Source: Blastobasis lacticolella
Lineage: Eukaryota; Arthropoda; Insecta; Lepidoptera; Blastobasidae
Length of the DNA stretch: 64,000 nt
Direction of reading: 5' to 3'
Assembly (NCBI GenBank): GCA_905147135.1
Contig: LR990046.1
Span: 12,802,501 to 12,866,500, forward strand
Made by a program: the position numbers and the translations under genes. The notes under the pieces are model-generated. The model saw only the letters and a list, made by a program, of their open reading frames with translations, did no database searches and was not told where the DNA came from. How positions within the stretch are numbered: position 1 is the first letter of the stretch; the number at the start of each line of letters is the position of its first letter. Positions 35,901 through 50,900 of the stretch are shown piece after piece.

Positions 35901-38900
35901 TATTTATTCATGTTCCAAAACCGGAATATAAGAAGGCAATAACCACTAACATATTCTTACGGAAGTGTTGTCGTCTAGCGATCGAAAATATACAAATAGG
36001 TAGTGGAATAATCCCAAAAATAGGAGCGAGGCTGGCGATTACCAATGAATGGTAATTTAGTACCACTTTTAACCGGTTTTCTGGTTGACGCTAGTCTTGT
36101 AGAGCCCTTCAAACGTGATTATCGGCAGGCACGTGTCGTGATGACTACCAGATTTCTCAACTATTTACCTGTATGCCGAACGTGATAAAACTAGGCCAGA
36201 TGTTATGGTAACACCGGACATCGCATGCATTCAATCACGATAGCAAATAAGCCGTGAAATTTCACTACTGTAAAACTTTCTCTTCCGCGATTTAATTTCC
36301 TATATTGAGAAAAAAGCGATCAAACGTGTTATTTAAATATTAGACGAATATAGCACGACAATCAAATGAATAACGTGGCTACTTTTTACACAATTTAAGT
36401 AACTATGACTACGTTATGTAGGTATCTATCTGACGCTTTTCTGAATACCGAACATTTGATTGAGCGATGCAAATTATATATGTCATTCAAACTGCCCATA
36501 ATACAGCATTGTGCACCCCTTTGCCGTATTCACTGGTGATCTTAATTATCAACTGGACAGGTGGAATTGGAGTAGTCATTTAGTGGACAATTCTATGACT
36601 AATAGGACTAACCTTGTAACTTATACATACTCGTACTACTGAAGAACAATAAAATTACATTCGGATAATCGACTCTAATTCCGCGTCGTGTGCGATCTAA
36701 TCAAAACCTCGTAAAGGCCTTTTGAATGTGATCATTCTTTGCCTGGTTATGGTATAATATTACATCACACTGATGCTTATTTTAGAACACTTTTTCTATG
36801 GTTTTAGTTATAGCATCATCATCAGAGCTTCGCTTTTGTTGTAAGGCTAAATTGTATTGATTCATGTGCCTATTTTATTATCTATAGGATAACTCGGGAA
36901 ATCCAACACCAAAGGTATTATCTGTGGTGTCCGATATGGTCTGATAAACAGACAATATTATTTAGGAACGGATGTTCCATCAGGTCTCGTCCAATATGAA
37001 ATTGTTGTCAACTACACGAGCCACGCAACCAATGTGGGTTAAGGTCCGGTAGTTTTGAATAGAACGTACTGGACCGCATTATAATGCTGCTTAGTTACAG
37101 GTTGACATTTGACATTGTGTCTGAAGGCAACGCTGAATACTATGTATGTTATGTAACGTTACTTTGTATTGTTACTCGTTGTTTTTGAAGTGATTTTCTT
37201 GTTTGGTTTTCCGCGTAAGGGAGACATTGTTCGTAATTGTGAATATGAACATAAGATGTTAAGATATATTTTATTATTTAAACATGTAAAACCTGTATCA
37301 ATTACCTTGAAAATAATAAAAATCTTTGAAAACAATGGAATAACAATTATTATCAATAATTGCAGTACGCGCTATGCGACTACTCCTGAGATCCACAAAG
37401 ATCAATAGATACCACGGTATTCGTTAACAATGTTTCACGTACCCGAACACACCCAATTTAATGAAACTACTATTCTGAAACATTCGTGCTCATTCAATCC
37501 CATCTAAGGATAATCTAGAGAATCACATTTGAAAAATCTATGCCAATGATATCTATTTTACTTAAATTAGTTGCAAGTCAGCAACACGGTTAAATTGCGC
37601 TTCTCATGATATTTTGACATTAAATTTTTTATTAATATCTGAGCCACCGACTTATATGTTCAGTAGACAAATTGAAACTAACACAATAATGTTGATAATG
37701 TATAATGTTATTTCCGATTTTGTCTACTGAATGATAATTTGGCGACACCGAACACTAGACGTTTTGCCAAAAAGCCGAAACACTTTTTTTACCTGGCTGT
37801 ACCTACACGTGTAAAACTGCCATAACTATTAATGACCATATTGAAGATATTACGAATTTTAGTTATTGCAAAACAGAAGTATTAATTTGATAACGAAATT
37901 CTCATCACCGATACGTAGCGTAATGAGGTTTTAATTTTTTATACGTATTATACCAAACTTATCTTAGCAATATCCTTTTATTAAAATAGTAAGCGGAATA
38001 TTAATTAATATCTATTTGTAATTTGTTGTTTTTTGTGGATATATTTGCTACCAGTTACTGTGAAAGACGGCGGCTTATAATGTGGTCGCATATACATGAT
38101 TATACCTGATTTACATATTGTTGATCTACGATAATGTATTTGTTGTTTACTCTGTAGTGTATAATGTAATTTGACTGACCATACGAGTGTCATAGTAGCT
38201 ACCTTGGCCAGTCTCCCATTTGGTTGTAGCGACATAAATGGTACCATTTTGATTCACAACACGATGCTATTCCGTAAACAGCAAAAGTACGTCTGCGAAC
38301 AATTTACAACCCTATCACAAAGGCCTGAAGTGTGAAAACAGTTTGATGGATGGGTGACGCTGTACGTCGCCCGGTCAGCCATATGTGGCGTCGTGCGTAA
38401 GCGCATGTAAATTAATGTACTTGTATTACTTTTAATATAAAAAAATTAGGCACGTCTTTGGTTCGCAACAAAGAGTAGACACAAGGTAACCTTGGGCAAA
38501 GGCATTTATAATTGAGACTGTATTTTGCCAGGTTGTGCACGGGCAGACCAAGGTTTTGTGGGTTTCCTTAACCTCTACTATCGCTACAAAGTGGAATTTT
38601 TGTACTCGATAACGTAGGATAACCTATGGCACCGATTACTAATTATTAAACCTATTTTATTCTGCGTCCACATAAAACAGCTACGTAAGATGGATGACAT
38701 TATCTCTTGGTTTGTATACAACTTTCGGCACCCAATATTATGAATACCTACACCACCACGTCATATTTTATCTATATCTAAGCTTTAACGCGACATACGT
38801 CTATAGTTTAATCTCAAACATCGTAACTAGTGATCCATCGAGGCAGTAACCTGATGGTGGTGACCAATCTACGTGTTACATAAGTAACAAGGCGCGGGAG

Positions 38901-41900
38901 CAATGATTGCGAGGTAGCCGCGGCTGCCATTGTTCGAAATCTATTGTGCTCCGGTTCCATCTCGCGGCTTTGGCATCCTTACCTACCTATTACAATCGCG
39001 ATATGTACAATTTAATTATATGTTTCGTTAGGTTCCTATGCGAAAATACTTATTAAACGGGTAAATATATATACAATGTATATAAAATTTAATTATCAGC
39101 GTCATAATTTCATTGTCGGCGTCAAAAATATCCTTTTCCTTATACATACATTGACATTTTAACCTTTATTTGTACCGTGTACCATCTAGATCTAAAACAA
39201 CTCCATATACACATACCCTACACACTAGGTGTGAACATCGATTTACGGGCTACGGCTAGTCACTAACATACAGTGTGCAACACTATCGGGCATCGTAACA
39301 CTACCACTAGGCGAACATTGTCAGCTAAAGACCAAAAATCCAGGAGCGGCATTCACATACATGGCTGCACGAAGTCTCTAGGGCATAGTGCAAAACCTAT
39401 TTCACTAAGTGCATAACACTCGCGACATATCTACTTGACGGTTGCCGAGTGCGTGCGATTTGAGATGCGTTTGCGTCGCTCGTTTTCGAATCGAGAGGTA
39501 TGGCAACATGCGTACGAGCAGCGAGCACGTACGCGCGGGAAAAAATGCTAACGCGTTATTTTCCACGCCATTAGCGCGGAGACATCTGGCGTGTTGGAAA
39601 CTCGTTATAATCGAATCAGTGTTAAAAAAATCATTCAATAATTTCAAAAAAATAATAAATAATTTAAGCCAAGTATATTATTTTTACTGTAAGTAAAATG
39701 CCATACGAATAAATTATGTCAATAAAAATGACACTGAATTTGGGACCAAAAAAATCCAATTTCAACTCCATATCTGGCTGAATTTAAAAGCGTAGAAAGA
39801 TTCTCGATCATCTACAGTATCTACATGGCACTAAGTGCAACAGGGATGGATTCAGGCAATGAAGTCGGGGGGTCGCATGCACAAATCGCACGCGGCCGCG
39901 GTGTCGGTACCTCGGGCTGGGGCTCCTCGCCCAGCGAGTCGCCGAGCGCCTCGGCTTGGCTCTTCATTATCGAATATATTTTCACGTACGGCGCCTTCAG
40001 CAGCTATAGCGGTCGCACAACAATATACAGTTACCAACGATGTTCAGGATTTAGTCTAGACATAGTGGATAGTTTTGTTGACATGTGTACTGTCTTGAGA
40101 CTGTAAAACCGTAATTTATTTGATGTATAAATCTTTTGTCGGCAGTTATGGTTCTGTACTACTGTGTATTTGTTTCATGGTGTAGCTAAATGATTAATAA
40201 TTTGTAAATAAGAATGGTCTTAAACAAATTTTAAAGTATTTGTTCGAAGCATACACATGATGAAGTTTTGTATTCAGTAAATAAAGCAGGTGTTGTTTCA
40301 CGGCGTCACTCGATTGGGTTTGTCTTTATGAGATTTTATCGTGTGCCAGATAATTTTGCACTTTTATGTGCAAAAAAACAAGGTAGCCGCGAATGCATCA
40401 AACAACTTATCGTTTCGTGGCTAATAGCCTGTCATCGGTATTTATGGTTGTTAGCGTCACGCCGAAACTGTGATAACAATCGATCGCTCCACGGAAACAA
40501 TGGACATCATTTCAAATTTAAATCAACACCAAAATAAAAACACGTAATTAAATTGAAAATTACTAGCAGTGCAACATTGTTGTTTCGCTTTTGGACGTGA
40601 ATTATTTATTGTCACTTACTGACGTTGCAATGTCAAAATTGAATCAGGTAAAATCTATAGTTTGTACTGTTTTCTCTATTAAAATACAAAGGCAAAGAGG
40701 TGCCTTACGTCTTGTCACATATTGTATTTAAAAGTTTTCATTTCTAAAACGGAGACGCCACTACCAAAAACTACAAGTCCGAGCGCCAGGTGCCCTTATC
40801 GAAACACATCTATAGGAAATATTAAAAAGGGTAAAATAATAATACGTAATATAAAAAGAAAAACACTGAAACGTTGTCCATTGCGGGAGTAGACACTTAG
40901 CGTAAACTGCGTCGCCTGTGAGGCGCGGTAAGGCGCGTGCCCATTGTTTTGTTTGTCGGCTCCGCCGGGCGAACGACACGCGACGCCGAATGCATTCACC
41001 TCGGAACACCTACTCACAGTGCAGCCAAATAAAGGGTTGCAAGATATACAAACATTCATGTTCAATGTGTACTGTAATGTGGAATGTGATTAAGAATGCA
41101 TTGTCGCCGATCAAAACGTGTGTCAGAAGCGTTGTTAGTCACAAAACGAACGTGTCGCCGAGAGGAAGAGTAGGTACATAATGTTAGATGTCAAAAATAT
41201 TATGTAGGATCATAAAAATGTAGAAAGTAGATAATGCAAGCGGCTTACCTCCCATGACTCGCGGGTGATGTCGGACACGTCGCCTGCGCTGCCGGTGCGT
41301 TCCTGAGATAAGAGACGCTCATTAATACTACCGCAGTATTGCGCCTCAGCTACATCGTAAGGGCTACGTAACCGAAACTACGGAGTATTGTACTCGCATA
41401 TTGATCTCGCTACGAGCACTGTAATTAAGTGATTTTGGTAGACGAATTACAGAGCAGCGTATGACAATTGCAATAATCAAGGGCTCAAGAGATGTGAACG
41501 TTTCGAAACTAAATTATTCCATATCAGCCTAAGCAATTTTTTAATTGAGCAAACATATAATTAATTAACTTATCTTGGTGTTTACGAATGGTTTTATTAA
41601 GTGGCTGCAATTTGCAAAATTAAGGACGAGTTTATTGCTCACAAAACGAAATTAATATAAACACGCAATCAATGATGATGACAAAGTCGATCATATTGCT
41701 AAATCTTTCGAGGAACCATATCTAAGCATCTGCTTGAACTTGAGTAATATACCTTGAGTAGTATATTGTTCAAAGTTAACATTGCGATCATGTCATCCGA
41801 TCGAGTATGGGTACTAAGCTTTAGCCACCGTTTGATAACAATTAACGCAGTTAGAATGGGATCATAAATAATGTCAACAAGCGGCATTATCTTGATGAGC

Positions 41901-44900
41901 GATAAACGCGCTCAGATAACATTGTAGGCATTTCGTTTTAGATGTGTGACATTAAAGAGACTACCGCGAAATTCACTGGTGCGTCATCTCACTGCAGTAA
42001 GTAAAATTACTTTTTCATATTATGAAAGTTCTCATAGTCTTTAGCGGTGTTTGTTGTTTTACTTGAAGATATTTCTGTGTGCAAATACTATACGATTGTT
42101 TCTGTTTCAAGTTTCCGGTAAATGAATATTTAAAGACGTGTTTGGTGAGGGATAATGATTAATTATTCCACTGTTTCGGACGCGTTTTCCTGTTGCGCTA
42201 TCATGCAATGGCTATACACAGTATTAATATTTATTAATTCATTAATATATTACATAATTAATTACGTCTGTAGAACGACTCATTTTGTCGTTATCCTATT
42301 AATATTATAATCCTAATTTCTGTAAGGATGGATGTTTCTTACGGTTTCACACAAAAACTATTGAACGGATCTTGATGAAACTTTGTAGTATTGTAGCTCC
42401 CTGAAGAGTACAAAAGCAGTTCTTCAAGAAAGGGAGGGAAAATATGCTTATGGTTTGTACAACGCCAGCAATATCCCTGGAATTTCAAAGGCTACATACA
42501 AGTAACCTCTTACCACTATGCCGTAAGTTTGTCATATTTTTTTGCAAGGCTGTCCTACTGCTGGGCAAAGGCCTCCCACAAACATTGACATTCTTCCCGA
42601 TTCCTGGTGGTCTCAGTCCAGTCGGCATCATTGGCGTCTATATCGTCCTCGAGCTATAGAACCGTCCTGTTGAACCCAGTGCGCGACCGTTTTCGCAAAT
42701 TTTTCGGCCTTTGCCATCTCAGTGGTATAAAGCCTTACCTTATGTCCGGGCTTGGCGTCGTCGTCGTCCCACTCGGTGTCGCTGTCGATGAGCTCGTAGC
42801 CCTGGGCTGTGACGTCACCGAGCGGCCCGTACCGGTCGGGCACCCAGTGCGTGAGGAATTTGAACAGGTCGTCCACCCTGGTGGGGACGGAAAATAGGTT
42901 AATACTTCCCCTGCTAACTCAATACCGGAGATGCTAAAGCAGTGCTAAGTATCGTAACGCGCATATTAAAGGACCGACCGGCAATTGTTGCGTCGGCCGC
43001 AGCGAAAGTGTTAAGACAGCGCCATCTAGCGCGAAAATACAAACAGTTCATACGATGGGAGCTGGAATACTAACACATTGCAAATAATTCAAGTAACTTG
43101 CTTGTAATTCATGTGTAAAAGTAAAGTGTGTATTAGTTTATCCAGTTTCTATCGGTGGAAACCTATAAATGGCTCTGTGCTGCCAGTATTATTTTATATT
43201 GTAATCATTGCTGTTGGTTTTCCTTAAATAAATAAAATAAAATATTACACATAAATAGGAAAACCCAGGTTTGGCAGCCAATTTCCAGCGTAAGTATTAA
43301 TGTTCAACAAATTTTGTCAGCTTCACAGGGCCGCAGCCCAGTTACCACAAAACATTATTTAAAGGAAAATATACCGTAAGACCGAATTACTTTCTATAAC
43401 TATATAATTTCTCCCTTGTGTCCACGTAACGCATGTTAGCTACATAATTCGCACTCCGCACGAGTACGGCGCCATCGGCTCCGATGTCGAGTATCCCTGC
43501 AGCTTGGGCCAAACGGCGGGATCTCATGGCAATCACCTGTAACTCTAGATTTAAAGCGTAGGAAGCCTATATTAGAGCGTAAATACCTGTTCCTAGGCAC
43601 GCCGAACCAGTACTCCGGCTTCATGCGCTTCCGGCCGTAGGACATGAGGGGCGTGGTCCGCGGCAGCGGGCGGCCGGCCGGCTTGCCCATGCGCAGGCGC
43701 AGGTACAGTGGGGGGTCGTCACTCGCGCGCGCCGGACGCGGTATTAGCTCTGTGAGGGGAAGGGAGGGAGCAAGTTAGTAAAGAAATGTGAAAGAAAAAT
43801 GAAAGTATAAGTATCACAAGGGTCAATTCACGCCGGATTGCCAGCAGGCGGCTTGGTCTAGCTTCGCGAATCGGTCGTTCCTTGTCTTTTACTAACCGAC
43901 CAACTAGCACGGCTAATACAAGTGTGCTCTCGGGCGCGATAAGCGAGAAAAGGCGCGACATAGATAAGTCTATCTCTTTCATCTTGGTATTGAGAGAAGC
44001 AAACAAACGCTCTCTCGCGGCGCGAGCTGACTCGCGGGCACACCTGTGCTAGTCGTGCTGGTGGACAGAGTGGTTTGTCGGTGTGGAATAGACGCCCGGG
44101 CTAATGGTGGCGCACACACTAGATAATGCTTAAAATTGTGTGAAAATGAACCTATGGCCGCTGCGTAGCTTATTGCTACGATTAGTGGTATGAATTGATA
44201 AAAACTAGAAAATGATCGCACGTATCGGTGTTCCGCTTTTATGTGATCAGATTTGAAATGGCTAAACGCTTTGAAACAATGGGTAAATAGGTAAAAAGTA
44301 TAGTACTAGTTAAATCTAAAAGTACTGTAGCACAACGAAAGTAGGCAGCGGAGCTGCATCCTTACCGCATCGTCACGTATTATCAGTTGGGCATAACAAT
44401 CAAAAGCTTAGTAAATAAAAATAAAAAATATGCTCACTATCGAAAGACGCGAAGAGGTCCGGCATATCGTCGACGGAGACCATGCTGCGGTAGTCGAGGC
44501 GCGGCGGCGGCGCACTCGAAGTCGACTTCGTCTGACGGCCGAACCCACCCAGCGAGCTGCGTCTGCGCATACATTCATAACGTTAGCAGACGAGTTTTGA
44601 CATGCGGGAGGAAGCTAAAATCCCTATGAGTGAATGAGGGAGACCCAGAAATAACGCCTGATACCATCAAGAATTTTAATGTGGTTCGTGCCATAAAAAA
44701 CAAGGTAAACAAGTACGCTTACAGCACATCAACTTTGTTTAGATTTAAAATGATCAATTGATCATCAAATCGGATTGTATATTAGTGACTTCATGTGCTG
44801 TCTTTTGTACTTGTTACGACTAATTAAGAAAATGCTGTATACTTTTTTTATTGAGATTTAATATTCCAAGTTGACGATGTTGAACCGATTTTCCGAGGTT

Positions 44901-47900
44901 CCGAACAGACAAAGTTAAGCTGATTGGTTCAACCGAGTAAACCAACGAACTGGATGTAAGGATAGTTATGTTCCATAGTTCTAAAATAAAGTATAAAAAG
45001 TTTTGGTTGTAAATATAGATTACCAATCGCCACCAAAGAAAGAAAATACAAATATAGAGTTCCTACAACAAGGACTAGGATTTCAAAGCAAAGTTAGGTA
45101 AGAAGAATAAAACACATCAGTTCTCCACCTGTAAAATAAGTTTTAATTTTCTAAGTTATATTAGCTCTCTTGACTCAAAGGAAAGTATAGATACTGCTGC
45201 AATTTTTTAAAGCTAACAATAAGTCATGCTGAGACAATTTCCTAAAAGTATAATAAATAGTTGAAAGTGCCAATAGGTATAAAATGCAGGTGTTTCGAGG
45301 CTAAAATAGCGAATGATGAATAATGAAACTTCACACAACTTTTATTGACATGATTATTAAGATTTAATTTGACAATGATACATAATTAACTAATGGAGGA
45401 AATATTCTAACTTATCATGATGATATCTATTTAAACACATATACAACATGCCATTCAGCACAAGTAGGGGCAAATGTGAACGTTTATGCAATGTCAATTG
45501 ATAAAATTATTCACATTTACCGTCACAATACGATAGAAGAGACAGGACACAATTTTGTGGACCTAATACAGATAAAAGTGGTGACATTACAAAAGGATAT
45601 TAAACGTATCACCGCAGCGGCATAGTTGAATTTAATTATCAGATTGTCTTTTATTATTTTAGTACTACCCAAAACCAAATAAAAAATTAAGATTATTAAG
45701 ATAATAAATCGATTTATTATATGGGTGAGGCCTATCCCACTGATAGGTCCCACCCACTGGCGGGCTATAAACTCACAAGTACCTAATTGGGAATAAGTTA
45801 AGCTTATCTAAATTCTCAGAAACAAAATGTCAAGCTCAAGGATTTCTAAGAATTTGACACCCGACCATCATATCAAAGATATGCGTCATACAATATTTAC
45901 AAATAAAGTATGAAAATCACTAGTAAGTATTCAATCAAAAGTATTCAGTTAACAAATACAAAAGATATTCTAAAGCGAGTCATCAGCACTTCAGAATAAT
46001 TAGCTATTTCACAGTGAAATCGATTTCTCCCTAGCTACTACTGTTGATTTTCTAACCTGACCTAAATTGCCTAAACACCGCATAATTCCAAAAGCATTAT
46101 CCGAATAGCGCATCCTATACCGCTGCGGCGCGACTCCAATCGAGGGGCCAAGAAACACAGACAACGAGGGGGGCAGGGTACACGGGGTACAGTGGGCACA
46201 TCGACAGCGACTCGTGAGCGACGTACCCCGGCGGGTCCGCAGGCGCCTCCTCCGACGGGGTCTTACTCAGGAACAGCCCCGTGCCGAACTCCACCAGGTT
46301 CATTGGCGAGCTATGAACCGAGCGGGGTTCGGCACCCGTCCAACGTTAGCAGAAGGGGGAAAATTCACCAGTTCACATGTTAATTTTGCACGGCACGTGT
46401 ATATGTGTGTGGCGGTGGAGGTTAGTATCGGCGTGTCAGTAAATTGGTGCGCACTGTAGTGTTACAATAGAAAAAGATTAAAAATAATAGGCATGAAGAC
46501 TGAAAAAAAAGTTTAGTCAGTCAGGTAAACTATAAGAAAATATTGTACACGTATTTTTTCTTTTGTTACTTGAACAAAAAATAACGCCGATACGGTGCGT
46601 TGAAATGATGCGTGACGACACGCTTGAAGTCAAATTTTACTCGTGATGACGTCACGAGCCATCTCTCCGAGTTACGCTTTATCTTTGTCATTTTTCATTC
46701 ATTGATAAACAAAAAAATATGTGTCTAATATTTTTTTATAATCTATCTGACGGACTAATTAGAATTCAAAATTGTTGACACAGTCATCATCCCTATTATG
46801 CGCGCGTGTCGGTTGTCTTTTAGTTTGTTCATGGCATTTGTGACATTCAATATTATCATTGCGCTCAAGTGTTTTATTATCTTTTTCTATTGAAAAGCAC
46901 TTTAGTGTAATTATGTCGGCATCGGGTCGATATTTTTTATACTTCGCAACGGATACAAACGAAAAGTTAAACAATACAAAAAAAATTATTTTATTCTGAT
47001 TTAGTGCATGATATTGTCGATGGATCCCATACATACAAAGATAACGAAACGTAACAAAAATAAGAAAAAAAAAGAATGAAAGAAAAATACTATATGAATT
47101 TCAAATAACGTTTTACTGTAATTTCGTAAATATGGCAGTGTCACGAAAATTTCCCGAACCAGATCCGATGCCGGCAAAATTACATAAATGCACAACTGAC
47201 TGATTTATGCAATCCTCGCGAGGCAGTAAAAGCTCATTCAAAAACCCCCAGGAGTTCGGTCAGTCAGCACGCAGCCGAATGGACGGTAGAGGGAAATATT
47301 CAAACATCCGCGCCGTGGGCGTTACGCAGTGGCGTTGTAGTGACAAGCTGGTTTACTTTAGGCTAAATACGTAACTCTGTTGCCAACAATTCTCCGATTT
47401 CTATGATTGAAATTGTTACTTTTGCGATTCGATCGATTAAATAGTTTCAGTTTCTTTCAATGGAACTTTGCTTAGCAACTGAACCCATGAAATCGATGAT
47501 ACGGAATCGCTAAAGTAACAATTTCAATAATTGAAATCAGATAATAGTTGGCAACAGCGTTACGTAATTAGGCTACTGGTTGAGCCAGGTCGAACAGTGG
47601 AGTTATCTTCACTTGCTGGCATATACGCGACGAGCGACCAGTGGAAACACCGCGGTGCGGTTGCTTGAAGCTTTGATTTGGACTGTTTTTTACTCAAAAT
47701 ATTATGATCTCGGTTAGGCATGTACGTGATGTTGATGTAACGGACGCCGCCGCTGATACATGAGGAGCGATGCTGTCGATCTCAAGCCTATATCGCGATA
47801 CGTCCTTATGGTAATTCACAATGAGCAATGGTGACGAATGCTTGTTCGGTGTAAAGCGACATCCTACTCGCAACCTAACTTATACAGGTTAGCCAGGTGT

Positions 47901-50900
47901 AATTACAGGTCAAACGCATATCAATCGTTGCATATTATGTGCAATCAAATCAATCAAATGTAAATGTTGTTTTCATAGTGTGATTGCTCTGGAAAATGAA
48001 TATGTAGTATAATAATTATAGTCCAGGACTTGACCAGCTATTTTGCAGTGGCGGTCTCACGGAAATATTGCGTCATTGTTCAGTGTGTCTTGGTGTTGGG
48101 AATCAGTGCGTACCTGTTGAAGACCTTGGAGAATACGCTGGTGGAGTTGTGGCTGTCGGCGGAAGTCGGCAGCGAGTCGCCTTGGGAGCCCTGGGAGCTG
48201 GTGGAGCTTTGCCCGCCCTCGCCGGTCAGGCCTTCCACCCACGACAGCGGATATGACAGCCGCTTCAGCATCTGGACACACATTCTTTTGTATTTTAAAC
48301 TATCGCGGACATTATCACACATTTTAAAAGTACGCGGTAGGAAACCATTTTCTTTTGTAGTGTTTAAAACTATCGCGGTCATTATCACACATTTTATAAG
48401 TATCTACGCGATAGGTAGGCGGTAGGCAGAATATACATTTAAAATGTATGGCACATTCTTTTCGTTTGGTAATAACTTGAAAAGAATACATAAGGTGGTA
48501 AATTTCTTTGTTAGGTACTGTCTTATTTAGCGTCCATTTATATCACCTTATTTTTGTTCTTCGCCAAAATAAGCGAGCATGTACGCTGACCAATATAATT
48601 CGTTGCATTTCAGTGCATACAGAAACTGATAAATTAAAAAGTTATTAACTTTTCCATTAACGTTTCATATTTCACAAAATATGGCGTTCCATTGGCATAT
48701 CCAATACAATATAAGATTTCGCTGACATTGATATATCCGCGAAATGCCACCACAACAACCTCCCCCCCCAATCACCTTATTCTTCTTATCGGGCTTGGTG
48801 CTATCCTCCTTCTGGTTGTTGCCGTCGAGGGAGAAAGAGACGGCGGCCGGCTTGCGCGCCCTCTCGCTCTCGCCGAGGGGCGGGGCCGAGAGCGGCGGCT
48901 CGGTGCGCGGCAAACACACCGGCGGCACCCACTCCTGCGACAACACTATGTCAGCATCGCTGTACACCTGCGGAACGCGAAACCTGTTACGCTAGTGTTG
49001 TGTGTGTGCCGGTGACTGTACACAAAATGTTCCGATCCGACAAACGTTTAGAAGGACGCACAATAACAGTATAAATACCTGCGATACCAGACAACGAATA
49101 AGATCCAAGTACCGTGTCAGAGCTAGAGATTGGAAGGCTGGAAAAGAGATCATAAGAGTGAGATAGATACGCCACCTGGTTAGAGGTTAATGAGGTTGAA
49201 AATAGGTTACATCGATCGAGCACTGGAGAACCAAGAGAGACAGTAAAATCGACTTAATCCCCAAGCAGATAGAGCCCACTTTTCATTGTCCCCGGCGTGT
49301 CCGCCTCACCTCGTCGTGCGAGTGCGACCCAATGGACATCATGTCAACGTCGTGGTGCTCCACGTCGAAGCATCGTAAGAACTTTGACTCGTACGTGACG
49401 TCACAGTGCATGTCGTACATTGAGACGTCTTCGGGCGCCTCGAGTATGGTCTCGATCTCGTGATAGTAATCCTCCGGCTCTAGCGACGGGCGGCCCTAGA
49501 ATTGGCGCGGGGTTAGTATCGGAACGGATGACGGTTGTGTTAAGGTGTGGTGTTAATTTTAAAGGTATTAGGAATAGTTCTTATGCACCGTGGGTCCGAA
49601 CAATCTGAAAGATTTTCGTCAACAATTTAAATGTACAATCGGAGAAAAATCATAACGATATATACAAATAACATTTTTAACACACCCTTCCCTCAATAAT
49701 ACTCAAATATCGCGATGTTAATACAAAATCATTTATATCTAACACCGCCACGAATGCGTCATCAAAACAAACCAGCCAGATGGCTCTAGCCCACGGTGCA
49801 CATCCAAAATGACTCACAAAAATTCATTAATCACAGATTTAAACGATTTAAAAACGTGTGTAAAGTAAATAGTCAAAGTGAACACCGACCATGCAGAGTG
49901 TAAATTCGACGAGTAGTCGACCCATGCCCTATTCCTCCCACCAAACCTACCTTCTTGGTCTGTGGCTGTGCGATGCTCGGATGCATCAGGGGCTCGCGTA
50001 TGTCAATCCCAGAGTCGTGGTAGGACAGCTTGACCAGATGGTGGGCGTCCACGCGTGGGACGTCAGCGTCCGGGACTTCGGGCAAGTCCGCGCGGTCTCC
50101 GGCTTCCGCGTCCACGCTGCCGGAGCGCTCGTTCACGGAGGCCTCGAGACTCTCGTCCTTGGTCTGGTCCGCGGTTGAGGACACCTGGGAGACGACGATG
50201 GTACTCATGGATGAATTACGGAGGGTTATCTAGCAGCTAAGCCTTGTACTACGAGAGTTGGAGATTGTGCGGAGTAAACGCCGCACAGCAATTTTAGGTA
50301 TACCTAATCCTAGGTTGGCTATGTTGATTGATTGATTGATTTACTCGTATGTGATATTTATTTTGCCAAAAAAAAAGTGTTAATGTACTCTGCCCATACT
50401 TATTGCCCTTATAATACATGGCGAGAACTGGAGATGCGTAAAACAGCGAGCAGAGGACTCATTGCGGCAAGTTATGGATTGGCTCTCCCGAAATAGTTTG
50501 ACATTAAACCTGGTAAAAACAAAAACCATCAACTTTTACACAAACAAAAGCTTTTCACCCACTCAGGAGGAAGTCAGTATTAAGGCGCACTTCTGTGCGA
50601 CCAGTTCCCAGTGCCAGTGCCCCTCAGTTTCAAATGTCACCTGCATAAAATATCTAGGTCTCCAGGTAGATGAGCGCATCGACTGGCATAAACATATTGA
50701 CACTACCTCAGCCCGCATAAAGAAATTAATATATGTTTTTTTGTAAATTGAGACACTCGGCTGATACATGAACTTTAATGCTTGTCTATACAGCTTTAAG
50801 TCAGTCAATTGTATCATATTGTTATCCAGTGTGGGGGAGTACACATAAGACATCGCTGATAGCACTTGAAAGAGCGCAGAGAGCAATACTGAAAGTTACG

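Noticed and set aside
45523..45753. Hydrophobic 76-codon frame as a membrane peptide
   Set aside because: Ile/Leu richness follows from AT-rich DNA; no splice or promoter support.
46759..47034. 91-codon minus-strand frame with CHKCH motif
   Set aside because: AT-rich intron, no acceptor/donor phase fit to OXR1, no similarity recognised; likely chance.
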